From Mesobacillus maritimus (GTDB taxonomy: Bacteria > Bacillota > Bacilli > Bacillales > Cytobacillaceae), in assembly GCF_019749255.1 (NCBI RefSeq), contig NZ_JACWFH010000009.1, forward strand, positions 248,001-312,000: 64,000 nt of DNA. The letters run 5' to 3'. Of the stretch, positions 18,223-26,915 are shown one piece after another. Within the stretch, counting starts at the first letter, position 1. Each line of letters starts with the position of its first letter. The notes below the pieces were generated by a model. It searched no databases, was not told where the DNA came from, and was given only the letters and a program-made list of their open reading frames with translations. The position numbers and the translations under genes are program-made.

Positions 18223-18669
18223 AAAAGTACCTCGCTTTAATACTAATCTTTTTAAGAAAACCACACAGCTTAAAACGACTAATGAAATTGTTAAAAAATT
18301 TATATTAAAGAAGGGAAAATAGCTTTTACTCTTTTCCAATATCTTAGTAACGGTAGGCCATTTAGCGTATCCTATCAAATAAGGTTAACCACATCTAGGA
18401 TATCTAAATTTCTTCCAATTTATTCACATTCATCCAAAATAGTAGGGTTATACCATTCAACTGGTACCTATTCTCTCCATTTTCACCCCATTCTCTTACA
18501 TTCTAAAACAAGGTCAAAAAATACAAAAAAAGGCTCAACATTAACCTAATAGGGAATCAGGGTGTTTTTTTGCCCAGGATTAGCTAGAGTGTGCACTCCC
18601 ATCCATACCCCTACATAAAATAAACTAAAAACCTTTATTTGACCCAGGTTAACCATAAAATAAGGAGAG

Positions 18670-19152
18670 TTGAGTGGCATGATGGAAAAATCTGACGAGT
18701 CGAAGTTGCCGATTAAAGTAGAACCATTCGGAGATTGGTTTAAGTCCTTTAATCACTTTTTTCACGACCCACCCTTTAGGGGGTTTCTAGAGGGGATCGA
18801 TGAATTTTTCAAACAGCCTTTATTCCCTCAAAAAATCTTTAATGTCAAAGTAAGTAGTCAAAAGGATAAACATCTTGTGACAGCAGAACTTCCTGGTATT
18901 CGAAAAGAACAAATTAGGATTAATATATTAGGCAATACAATAACAATCTCTGTTAAGCACCAGGACCTCTATACCTACGAAGATGATAAAAACCACATAT
19001 ATCGTCGCGGGGAATCATTTCAACACACTAGTAAAACCATTACAATTCCCTATCTGATTGATGAGAAAAGGGTGAAAGCATCCTACCGAGATGGATTACT
19101 CAAAATATCGATTCCAAAGGTAAAAGGGAAAACTATCGCTATTAGCGAATAA
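18670..19152 (+). CDS. Small heat-shock protein, Hsp20/alpha-crystallin family
   Basis: The alpha-crystallin domain covers about residues 55-160: FNVKVSSQKDKHLVTAELPGI with the canonical AELPG turn, ITISVKHQDLY, a flexible loop, FQHTSKTITIP, then YRDGLLKISIPKV (the DGLL/I signature) and a final IAIS. Such proteins are cytosolic, ATP-independent holdases that form oligomers. Residues before the domain are rich in Phe and Pro, as usual. The start is uncertain. The frame opens with TTG at 18670, but AAGGAG at 18662 is too close to it, and the ATG at 18679 is 11 bases away and more plausible. No complete CtsR or HrcA operator was found upstream. The gene is monocistronic. Confidence 0.85.
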   Translation: MSGMMEKSDESKLPIKVEPFGDWFKSFNHFFHDPPFRGFLEGIDEFFKQPLFPQKIFNVKVSSQKDKHLVTAELPGIRKEQIRINILGNTITISVKHQDLYTYEDDKNHIYRRGESFQHTSKTITIPYLIDEKRVKASYRDGLLKISIPKVKGKTIAISE

Positions 19153-19188
19153 AACAAACAGGTTATAATTTGGCCTGTTTGTTTTTTT
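19153..19188 (+). terminator. hsp20 terminator
   Basis: AACAAACAGG pairs with CCTGTTTGTT around an 11-base loop, followed by seven T, directly after the stop codon. Confidence 0.9.
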
Positions 19189-19534
19189 AGGTAGATATTT
19201 AAAAGTTGGTAGCAGGCTAGTCTTTCCTTAGTAATAACATGGATTTCCCACGAAAAAACTTACTCTCACCTATACTCATTTTTGTTCAGGTCTTCCTGTG
19301 TACAACGATTCAACACTCTTACCTACAACACCATTGTGACTCTCAATATTGATAAAATTAGCTCTTCGTGTTTGCTAATAATTTATTTAATGGTTTCATT
19401 TATTGTCGATATTATTGCCGTTCTAGCCTATCCCTAACATCCCTATGTTTGGATAATGTTTATATTTTATAAAAGTACATAAAATATTACGTAAACATAC
19501 TAGCTATCGTTGAAAACAAAGGAGGAGTATAGAA
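19189..19534. other. Intergenic stretch holding the tagD promoter region
   Basis: No gene is seen. The last 100 bases are extremely A+T-rich and must include the tagD promoter, but several overlapping TATA-like hexamers prevent a firm choice. Confidence 0.4.
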
Positions 19535-19933
19535 ATGAAAAAGGTAATAACATATGGAACATTCGACCTGATCCACTGGGGTCATATCAATATTTTAAAG
19601 AGGGCTAGGGAACTCGGTGATCATTTAACAGTTGCTCTTTCTACTGATGAGTTTAATGAAGTGAAAAATAAAAAGACTTATCATAATTTTGAAAACAGAA
19701 GAGTAATTCTTGAGGCAATTAGATATGTTGATGAGATCATCCCAGAAACAACTTGGGAACAGAAAGTTAATGATATTGTAAACAATCATATTGATATCTT
19801 TGTTATGGGTGATGATTGGAAAGGAGAGTTTGATTTCTTAAAATCATACTGTGAGGTTATTTATTTACCTCGTACAGTAGGAATCTCGACAACAAAAATT
19901 AAGACTGACCTCCATAAGAAAATAAATGGTTAG
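19535..19933 (+). CDS. tagD: Glycerol-3-phosphate cytidylyltransferase
   Basis: The 132-residue protein makes CDP-glycerol from CTP and sn-glycerol 3-phosphate, the donor used by the TagF-type transferases around it. The nucleotidyltransferase signature is intact: TYGTFDLIHWGHI (6-18, containing HxGH) at the N terminus and RTVGISTTKIK near the C terminus. The length equals that of Bacillus TagD (about 129-132). AAAGGAGGAG lies just before the ATG. There is no terminator immediately after it; instead the gene runs head-on towards a decayed group II intron that begins about 24 bases later on the opposite strand. tagD is usually linked to tagABF, but no tagA or tagB is seen here. Confidence 0.95.
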   Translation: MKKVITYGTFDLIHWGHINILKRARELGDHLTVALSTDEFNEVKNKKTYHNFENRRVILEAIRYVDEIIPETTWEQKVNDIVNNHIDIFVMGDDWKGEFDFLKSYCEVIYLPRTVGISTTKIKTDLHKKING

Positions 19934-19956
19934 AGAAATAATGAATATAGTACATA

Positions 19957-20915
19957 ATCGAGTATGAGGGGGTGACTAACCCCCGACCTCTCACACCACC
20001 GGTACCGTTCGGTATACGGCGGTTCCATTAAGATTGACGCAAAATTTCATAACGATTATATAGACTTCTTAACCCTCGTTGACTCCAGTAAGAGTTGTCG
20101 AGGGTTTTGTGTAACATTTGACTATATGCAATTCTCCAGTATTTCTTTATGGAGTTGCCCCATTCATATGCTTTGTTCCCTGAAAAACCTAAACAATTAG
20201 TTTCTTAATTTTGGTTTTCTTCCACTGTTTCCACGCGCACATTCTGAGCCTTGCACCATCCCGTAAGATAGCGGTTTAACATTCCATCTACGCAATGACT
20301 TCCTTTGTTCCGCTCTACCCGTTTCAGGGTAGTTAAGAGATTTTCCCGTGACAAGATTCGTTCCATTAACATGACGCTACTTCCTTTCCACGCAAAGAAA
20401 GGTTCTGTTTATGCCGGTTCCATAGAGTCCCCAGCGGATTCACCGCTTCCTCCTCTAGGTAAGTCCTTTCGAATTGTCTGTGTTCAACGCAATCACCGAA
20501 TGTGCAGATTTCATTCTTTCTTAATAGTTCGGTCCTTCCCATTCTTTCTCGAGTTAGAAAATGATACTATGACCTCTGCTGACTTCTGATTGTTAAGCTA
20601 TCCATCGCTGGATAGGTTACTAAGTGTACTTGGCTTACCAACCAGACCTCCCCGGGTAAGAGTGTAGTCTTTCCCTCCATCTATCTGCTTCATTTACTCT
20701 GTATCATCTTTGGCAGTAAGGACTTCGTTTTGTTATGCAAACTCATCCAATAATACCTAGCCATATATGAAGTTCGTGTTCCTCAGATCGGAGGTTTGCC
20801 GCTCGCTTCCTTCAGATTCCACTTCACCACGGACACCCTTGCGTTAGGCTAACCATTACTACTGCCTTCGTGGCTCGGGACTTCACCCTTTAGACTGCAC
20901 CCATGCCGGGCGCAC
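19957..20915 (-). mobile_element. Degenerate group IIC (bacterial class C) intron
   Basis: Read leftward, the element opens with the conserved GTGCG 5' end at 20915 followed by CCCGGCATGGGTGCAG. It continues through a recognisable domain I (CGCAAGGGTGTCCGTGG, GAGGAACACGAACTTCAT, TTACCCGGGGAGGTCTG). It ends with a domain V (19995-20024) and a domain VI hairpin of GGGGG/CCCCC (19968-19984), closing near CTCGAT at 19957. From memory this is the Oceanobacillus iheyensis O.i.I1 type. It is about 960 bases instead of nearly 2 kb, because most of the reverse transcriptase is deleted, and domain V carries a short deletion. It sits directly behind the T tract of a terminator, the known target preference of IIC introns. 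The exact 3' boundary is uncertain by a few bases. Confidence 0.85.
20028..20372 (-). pseudogene. Remnant of the group II intron maturase/reverse transcriptase
   Basis: An ATG at 20372 opens MLMERILSRENLLTTLKRVE, the typical start of these proteins. After about 31 residues the frame jumps to LNRYLTGW, a block that normally lies near the C terminus, so the whole reverse-transcriptase domain is missing. Shifted frames then give RLRMCAWKQWKKTK and, in a further frame, NKAYEWGN...SLYNRYEILRQS before a stop at 20028. At least one large deletion and two frameshifts make it non-functional. Confidence 0.85.
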
Positions 20916-20946
20916 ATAAAAAGCAGCTAGTGTATTACTAGCTGCT
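20916..20946 (-). terminator. Terminator of the GW-containing TagF-like gene, target of the intron
   Basis: Leftward, AGCAGCTAG and CTAGCTGCT form a perfect stem with a 7-base loop, followed by TTTTTAT. The intron starts on the very next base. It lies 4 bases after the stop codon at 20950. Confidence 0.9.
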
Positions 20947-20949
20947 TCG

Positions 20950-23900
20950 TTACTTTGCTGCCTCAGCTTGTGAATCTGATTGTTCACTTGCTAAAGCTTG
21001 ATAAAAAGTATCCATGGCAACTTGATTATAACTATTATAATCAAATTGGTTATTCTCAGGGATATTTTCCCTAGTAATAGTTGAAATCATTCCTTTTTCA
21101 AGACCATCTATACTATTATCAACCAATAATCCAAACTTACCATCCTCTAACACTGTTCGATTGGCTACTATATCAGTAGCTACAATTCTCATTCCTAATG
21201 TCATTGCTTCTAGCAGGACCATTGGTTGTCCCTCATAATGGGAAGAGAGTATAAAACAGTCACATTTCTGCATAAATACAAAAGGGTTTTCTATTTGCCC
21301 CATAAGATGCGCAGAATCATTCAATCCCAATTCCTCTATTAAAGCTTGAAGTTTCTCCTTTAAGGGGCCCTTTCCTAGAATGTAGAGCTGACTTTTAGGG
21401 TATTTCTTGTGAACCGTTGCGAACGCACGGATTAAATTCTCTTGGCCTTTTTCTGGTGACAATCTTCCCATATTTACAAATTGAATAGAACCTTGCTCTA
21501 CTTTTGGAAGAATATCACCAGTAAGCTCCTCACTAAATTCCGTTTGAAGCCTAAATTGGTTCAATTTCGGGAATTCATTTTTTACTTTAAATACATTTGA
21601 TTCTAACCAGCCAATTTCCTTATTGTCAATTGAAAACTGATAAAAGGTTCCTTCTTTTGTTTTATTGATCTTGGTGATTTTGGCAATTTTCCCTTTAAAA
21701 TCTTTTGCATCAGAAACAAGCTTGGCTTTAAAGCTCTTATAAGGTTTTGTCCATACGGAATGACTCCCAGGTGTGGAAATTTCTGCGTATAATGGAGGAT
21801 CTAACTGTAGTTCCTCTTGTGTACGGTGTTCTAGATGATCAATGAATAGCTTATTTTTCCTATGGCTGATTACGAGAACTGCTCTTCTTTTCACAGCTGT
21901 TTTCAACCTGGATAGACTCTTCATGTCATCATGAATTGTACAATATTCATAAAAAACTAGCGCTGTTTGATTGATCCAACCTATGACGGTCCCATTGATG
22001 TTAATCCTACAGTATGTTCCTTGAAACGTTTCGGCTTCCTTATCTACCTCAAATATAAGTCCCTCATAGTCCGAACTAGCAGAAATCGTATGACATCCTG
22101 GAACATTGTATGGCTTTGACCAAATACGGTTTCCACCAGGATTCACTAACCTAGCCAACTTTTTGGCCTTCTTTTCGTTTATTACTTCGTCTGGTAAGAT
22201 TACAAGTGCCCTCTCTTCAATCCAACCAATGATTTGATGATTATGATTGAATTTATAATAGGTGGTGTTTTTATCTTCCATTCTCCTAAAAATAACCACT
22301 TCAGCACCCTCAAACTCTTCTTCTAACAGACGACGATTTGCGTTTACATGTCCAGGAGAAAAACTCCAGACAGGATAACTTTTAACTCCCTTTAATATTG
22401 CTTTAGCATTGAAAGGTTCAGTATGAAGAGGAATTTCTTGATCCATTTCTACCTCTTCCTCTGTTATGGTTGAATTCTGAAGAATTTTATCTGGGTTGAT
22501 TGAATTCATCACATAGTCAAATTTATCGTAATCTGCATATTTCAATAAGTTTTTGCGATTTAATTCCATGGTTCCTTTGGACACACTGACGAGTTTATCA
22601 AATCGGTTATATACAGAGAAAAGTCCCCTTAAATTAATTCTATGTGGTTTTTTCCCATTTACGGTTCGCTCACTATCTGAAAGAAGGTCATTATGCATAT
22701 AGCAGATTTTCTTTTTTGCATCTGCGGCTAGAAGAAGTTTGGCGCAATGAAAACTGTAACCACTAAAATCTATTACATAGTCAAATTTGCTTTTTCCAAA
22801 TAGACGGGTATGCTCTCTAACATAGGCTTTTTCGGGATAAAGCTGCTTGCCTAATACCCCTCCTGCCCCTTTGAAGTGCACAAACCTATCCCTATAAAAT
22901 TCTAAAGCCTGGTAAATAGGAATCCCTGGTGTGAAAATTAACCGAGCATTCTTATTTACCTTCTCAATATTTTTTAATGTTTCATCCTCTAGGGGTTTTT
23001 TCGTGAAACAACTGACATCATATTGGTCATAATCTATATTATTCATTAAATTAATAAAGGACGTTGTAATCCCGTTATCCCTCATCATTCCCGGATAAAT
23101 CAGGATTTTTTTCTTTTGGTTTGATAAACCTGTGATGACGTGAACATTCCGTTCAGGTTTACCAAAGAGATAGTGTGTTAAGCGCTCGGTTACCCTTCCA
23201 TCCTCATTGAGAGTAAATTGCTGTTGCATCTTTTTGTAGCGACCATCGTATCTTGATTTTACCTCATCAATATCCCTAATGCTTTCTACTAATTCACGAG
23301 AATTAAACACAATAGGACCGGGTAGAACGTCATTAGGTAAATATTGTCCTCTCTCATCTAAATAGGCATCAGCGTCCCAAGTATAAAATAGGATCGGCCT
23401 CCCCGTCACAAGGAAGTCAAAAAAGATACTTGAGTAATCCGTAATAAGCAAATCAATCGTAGCCAATAATTCATTGGAATCAATAAAGTCAGGTACTAAC
23501 TGATTCTTGATTTCGGGGTGTGCTATGGCTTTCTTATAAAGAAAAGGATGAACTTTTATAAGAATATTATATTGATCCCCGACCTTTCTCTCTAGGTATT
23601 GAAGATCACCAATAATTTGGAGCATATCATTATTTGCCTTCCTAACATCTTTCCCTTTCCATGTAGGGGCATATAAAATAGTCTCTTTTTGAGCATTTAT
23701 TTCCAATCCTAAATTTCTTAACTCTTCCTTAAATAGGTCTGGATTTGTCTGAAGCGTTAAATCAATCCTTGGATAGCCTTCTTCAATGATGGTACCAGCA
23801 TAAATCCCGTTTAATTTATAACTATCTGTAAACATTTTCGTCGTATGTTGGTTGGGACTGATAAGGTAATCCGAACATAAAAAGTTACGTAATACGTTTT

Positions 23901-24387
23901 GCGATTGAGCAGGATTACCTGGAATGTCAAACCCCATCCTTTTTAAAGGAGTACCGTGCCAGGTATTAATATAAATTTGGTCCTTTTTAGGCGTAAAGTA
24001 GGGTTGGAAGGTAGAGTTATTAATCAGATATTTACATGATGCTAAATATCTTAAATACTCTTTCGAATTTCGTTTTACAAAATGCACATTCGGTCTATCC
24101 TTATATTTTGCTATCACATATGAAAGGGCTTTGAAGTCAGAAACAGACCAAATATGCTTGAAGTCCTGGAAATCTGGATGATCAACCATATATTTGAACA
24201 CGGCGTACGGGCTGTCAGTCATACTATTCCCGTCTCTGCTTTCATACAAAATTGCCTTTTCATCCAACTTTAACCCTTCATAGAACCTTACATATTGTGA
24301 CACAATTTTATACTGTTCCCTCAAAAAGTAATTAATGGCAGGCTTTACGACCAAACCTACTCCTTTTTTTATCACCCTAGTTATCAC
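20950..24387 (-). CDS. TagF-like transferase / GT4 glycosyltransferase with three inserted GW modules
   Basis: At 1145 residues this is the largest enzyme of the cluster. Residues about 45-405 are a TagF-type transferase (TWHGTPLK 142-149, GYPRID, YAPTWKGK, VHPFL, ITDYSSIFFDF 315-325). Residues about 426-640 match the N-terminal lobe of a GT4 glycosyltransferase (DNGITTSFINLM). Residues 968-1130 match its C-terminal lobe (NMGRLSPEKG, GKGPLK, EGQPMVLLE with the E-x7-E pair at 1052/1060). Between the lobes lie about 290 residues containing three GW (SH3-like) modules, ending IIGW (719-722), VIGW (801-804) and EIGW (924-927). The paralogue at 14618 lacks them. No signal peptide or membrane helix is seen, so the modules would act in the cytoplasm. 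The start is GTG, with AAAGGA 10 bases upstream. Confidence 0.85.
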   Translation of the reverse strand: MITRVIKKGVGLVVKPAINYFLREQYKIVSQYVRFYEGLKLDEKAILYESRDGNSMTDSPYAVFKYMVDHPDFQDFKHIWSVSDFKALSYVIAKYKDRPNVHFVKRNSKEYLRYLASCKYLINNSTFQPYFTPKKDQIYINTWHGTPLKRMGFDIPGNPAQSQNVLRNFLCSDYLISPNQHTTKMFTDSYKLNGIYAGTIIEEGYPRIDLTLQTNPDLFKEELRNLGLEINAQKETILYAPTWKGKDVRKANNDMLQIIGDLQYLERKVGDQYNILIKVHPFLYKKAIAHPEIKNQLVPDFIDSNELLATIDLLITDYSSIFFDFLVTGRPILFYTWDADAYLDERGQYLPNDVLPGPIVFNSRELVESIRDIDEVKSRYDGRYKKMQQQFTLNEDGRVTERLTHYLFGKPERNVHVITGLSNQKKKILIYPGMMRDNGITTSFINLMNNIDYDQYDVSCFTKKPLEDETLKNIEKVNKNARLIFTPGIPIYQALEFYRDRFVHFKGAGGVLGKQLYPEKAYVREHTRLFGKSKFDYVIDFSGYSFHCAKLLLAADAKKKICYMHNDLLSDSERTVNGKKPHRINLRGLFSVYNRFDKLVSVSKGTMELNRKNLLKYADYDKFDYVMNSINPDKILQNSTITEEEVEMDQEIPLHTEPFNAKAILKGVKSYPVWSFSPGHVNANRRLLEEEFEGAEVVIFRRMEDKNTTYYKFNHNHQIIGWIEERALVILPDEVINEKKAKKLARLVNPGGNRIWSKPYNVPGCHTISASSDYEGLIFEVDKEAETFQGTYCRININGTVIGWINQTALVFYEYCTIHDDMKSLSRLKTAVKRRAVLVISHRKNKLFIDHLEHRTQEELQLDPPLYAEISTPGSHSVWTKPYKSFKAKLVSDAKDFKGKIAKITKINKTKEGTFYQFSIDNKEIGWLESNVFKVKNEFPKLNQFRLQTEFSEELTGDILPKVEQGSIQFVNMGRLSPEKGQENLIRAFATVHKKYPKSQLYILGKGPLKEKLQALIEELGLNDSAHLMGQIENPFVFMQKCDCFILSSHYEGQPMVLLEAMTLGMRIVATDIVANRTVLEDGKFGLLVDNSIDGLEKGMISTITRENIPENNQFDYNSYNQVAMDTFYQALASEQSDSQAEAAK

Positions 24388-24634
24388 TTAATTAGCATCC
24401 TTTACCGTCAGATTATTCTGGGACGAGGGGCCTGTCCCTTTGTCCCTTCCATAGAATAATTAATTAACATGATGCCCTGTTTTTATACGTTTTTTGGTTA
24501 TTACAGTCCTATTGTGAATGTTGGAGGTTTTGTCGAAATGTATTTTTTTATATCCACTATTTTCCTACTATTCAGCAACGTTTCGACAATATATAATCCT
24601 TTTGATAGGTGAATACTTTTTGGGAGGAATGGGA

Positions 24635-26089
24635 ATGTGGCGTATTGGTAGGTTCGTTTTATGTATGGTTTTAATAATGAGTTTAGTGCCTTCGGTTGGT
24701 TTTGCTTTTAGCGACCAAGAATTAGCTAACTTCTTAAAAACAGAAAAAATAACTGAGGAACAACTAAACGAACATCTATTGCGGTTTTATGAAAGCTCTG
24801 TTGAGGAATTAGAGTCTATTGAAGAAATCGAATATATGCTTGGGGATAAAATTACCTCAGAGAACTTAGCAGAACTTTTGAATTATTATGAGTTGGATAG
24901 CGAAGAAGATTTGGTAGCTTTATTGGTTGAAAGCGGTGAAATGCAAGCAACTGATAACATCCGCGATATTTTTATCTATATCGATGCTTTAGATATGACA
25001 GTGGATTCAAATACTGGTACTCTTATTGCCCCTGAAAACCTCCAAGAATTACTAGATGAAAATGGTTTAACAATTGAGGACCTTAAGACCATTTTTACAG
25101 ATAACGAAGATTCTATTGATAACTATAAGTTTATTGAAGACCTTGAGGACATGCTTTATGTATATGGGCGCCCCTTAAATGATCAAACGTTGCAACTATT
25201 ACTTAGCGATTATGGACTTACGTTAGAGCAATTGAATGCGATACTAGCAGAGAATGATGATTCTCTTGAAAACTATGATTCTATTGATGATCTTGAGTAT
25301 GCGTTACTAGACTATGGAACGCCGATTACCGGGAGCAACTTGCAGGAACTCTTAGAGACTTATGAGTTAACTAGAGAACAGTTAGATCAATTACTAGCTC
25401 AATATGATGATGCAATTGAAAACTACGAAACAATCGATGAGCTATATTTTAACCTTATTTTTTACATGATTTTAGAAGAAGATTCTGGGGAGTTATTAAA
25501 TGATCTAGGCATCGGCCTTAATAAAGAGGAGCTTGTAAACTTGGTCAAGCACTTCCTTACGATTGATTTTATGGACCCTAATTTTATGGAACAAATAACC
25601 GAAATTGAAGCTCGCTTAGCTGCTTTTGGTGAGTTCGAGAGTGCGAATGATTTAACGCCAGAGCAAATGACTGGAATGATCAATCTTTATCACGAGATGA
25701 TGAATCTATTTGGATTTGAAGCAAAGTACTATCTTGTTAAAGGGGATGACAAAATTGCCCTTACCGAACAAGAGGCGCTAACCCTTGAAAATACAAATGG
25801 CTACGATTTAATGATTGAGCTTTATAATCTACAGGGTGAATTCCTAGCAGACATCATTCTTACAGCAGACCTTTTCGGTTCTGAGTTGATTGATAAAATT
25901 GGCGAAAAGCTTGATGTTGTTAAAACCGTTCCTAAAGAGGCCGCGGTTAGCACCGAGGTCGTTAGAACAGTAAACGGCGGAAAGCTACCAAATACAGCTG
26001 GAAATTATGTCGAAGGCCTTCTTGCAGGACTAGCTTTAATACTCATTGGTGGACTCTTGTTCCGTAAACGAACTGTGAAGCAATCATGA
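24635..26089 (+). CDS. Acidic repeat surface protein with LPXTA sorting signal
   Basis: The start is the ATG at 24635, 7 bases after GGAGG; it gives a good signal peptide (MWRIGRFVLCMVLIMSL...GFAFS). The mature 484-residue protein is strongly acidic and built from helical units. Two clear 50-residue repeats begin LQELLDENGL and LQLLLSDYGL, with weaker copies on both sides. The C terminus carries LPNTA, a hydrophobic helix and a KR-rich tail. This is an LPXTA-type cell-wall sorting signal, as in the family called processed acidic surface protein. Its stop codon overlaps the start of the sortase gene by 4 bases (ATGA), so the two are translationally coupled. The function beyond wall anchoring is not evident. 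Confidence 0.85.
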   Translation: MWRIGRFVLCMVLIMSLVPSVGFAFSDQELANFLKTEKITEEQLNEHLLRFYESSVEELESIEEIEYMLGDKITSENLAELLNYYELDSEEDLVALLVESGEMQATDNIRDIFIYIDALDMTVDSNTGTLIAPENLQELLDENGLTIEDLKTIFTDNEDSIDNYKFIEDLEDMLYVYGRPLNDQTLQLLLSDYGLTLEQLNAILAENDDSLENYDSIDDLEYALLDYGTPITGSNLQELLETYELTREQLDQLLAQYDDAIENYETIDELYFNLIFYMILEEDSGELLNDLGIGLNKEELVNLVKHFLTIDFMDPNFMEQITEIEARLAAFGEFESANDLTPEQMTGMINLYHEMMNLFGFEAKYYLVKGDDKIALTEQEALTLENTNGYDLMIELYNLQGEFLADIILTADLFGSELIDKIGEKLDVVKTVPKEAAVSTEVVRTVNGGKLPNTAGNYVEGLLAGLALILIGGLLFRKRTVKQS

Positions 26090-26697
26090 TAAAAAGATTG
26101 GGGCTGGTTGTTTCAATCGCTCTAATTGGAGTTGGCTTATGGGTCTTTATTGGGAATCTTACTCCCTTGTTTGCGGGAAGTGACTCTACTAAAGTTGAGA
26201 AAGCCGAGTCACCTGTTGAAGAGAAAACCGTTCCTGCACCCAAAAAGCGCGATTCCCAGGACCAAGTTCTCTATCCAATACGTCCGGAAATAGGGGATAA
26301 AATGGGTGAACTTTATATTCCTAAACTGGATGCTACCCTCCCTATTTTCCATGGGACTGATGAAGACGAGCTTGAAAAAGGCGTCGGGCATTTTGCTGGT
26401 AGCGTCCTACCGGGTGAAAACGACAATTCGGTTTTGTCTGGACACCGTGATACTGTATTCCGAAGACTTGGTGAAGTGGGAGAAGGAAATTTACTAGTAG
26501 TACGCACGACGGCTGGAGAGTTTGTTTATAAAGTACGGGAGGTTCGAATTGTTGATGCCGACGATCGGACAGTAATCGTACCGACGCCAAAGGCAACTTT
26601 GACTGTTACGACCTGCTACCCCTTCCAATTTATTGGAGATGCGCCTGAACGCTATATTCTGGTAGCGGACTTGATAAAGGATAATCAAAAAGACTAG
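26086..26697 (+). CDS. srtD: Class D sortase, dedicated to the LPXTA protein
   Basis: The 203-residue protein has an N-terminal membrane anchor (about residues 4-26), a charged linker and a sortase beta-barrel from about residue 70. Catalytic residues are visible: His in VLSGHRDT (about 119), Cys in TVTTCYPF (about 178) and Arg in APERYILV (about 192). The MGELYIPKLDATLPIFHG entry is typical of class D. It would cleave LPNTA in the protein encoded just upstream and join it to peptidoglycan; the ATGA overlap supports this pairing. A strong terminator follows. Confidence 0.9.
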   Translation: MIKRLGLVVSIALIGVGLWVFIGNLTPLFAGSDSTKVEKAESPVEEKTVPAPKKRDSQDQVLYPIRPEIGDKMGELYIPKLDATLPIFHGTDEDELEKGVGHFAGSVLPGENDNSVLSGHRDTVFRRLGEVGEGNLLVVRTTAGEFVYKVREVRIVDADDRTVIVPTPKATLTVTTCYPFQFIGDAPERYILVADLIKDNQKD

Positions 26698-26727
26698 AAC
26701 ATTTTTTATTAAATTGTGGGTCCATTT

Positions 26728-26760
26728 ACCCGACATGTACTTAGGCGTGTCGGGTTTTTT
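26728..26760 (+). terminator. Terminator of the LPXTA-sortase operon
   Basis: CCCGACA pairs with TGTCGGG around a 12-base loop, followed by six T. Confidence 0.9.
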
Positions 26761-26915
26761 ATGGGTTAGTAGAACCTCGTTCGTAGATAAGTGGCTCTAT
26801 GGAAAAAGGAAACAATAACCTACTTTACCTTTTCCCCTATGCCAACGATAATAAGTTAGCAGAGAGATACAATCCTAGTTGATTTTTTATAGATAACTAG
26901 AAAAGGGGTCGAGGA

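Noticed and set aside
17254-18378. Longer form of the half-GT4 protein with an N-terminal membrane helix
   Set aside because: The extension starts with a TTG that has no ribosome site, whereas the internal ATG at 18222 has GAGG at a good distance. The hydrophobic stretch is likely chance translation of A+T-rich DNA.
18512-18518. CtsR operator upstream of hsp20
   Set aside because: Only one GGTCAAA heptad is present; the second half of the direct repeat is missing.
20305-20589. Rightward 94-codon frame between tagD and the GW enzyme
   Set aside because: It is antisense to the group II intron RNA and has no ribosome site.
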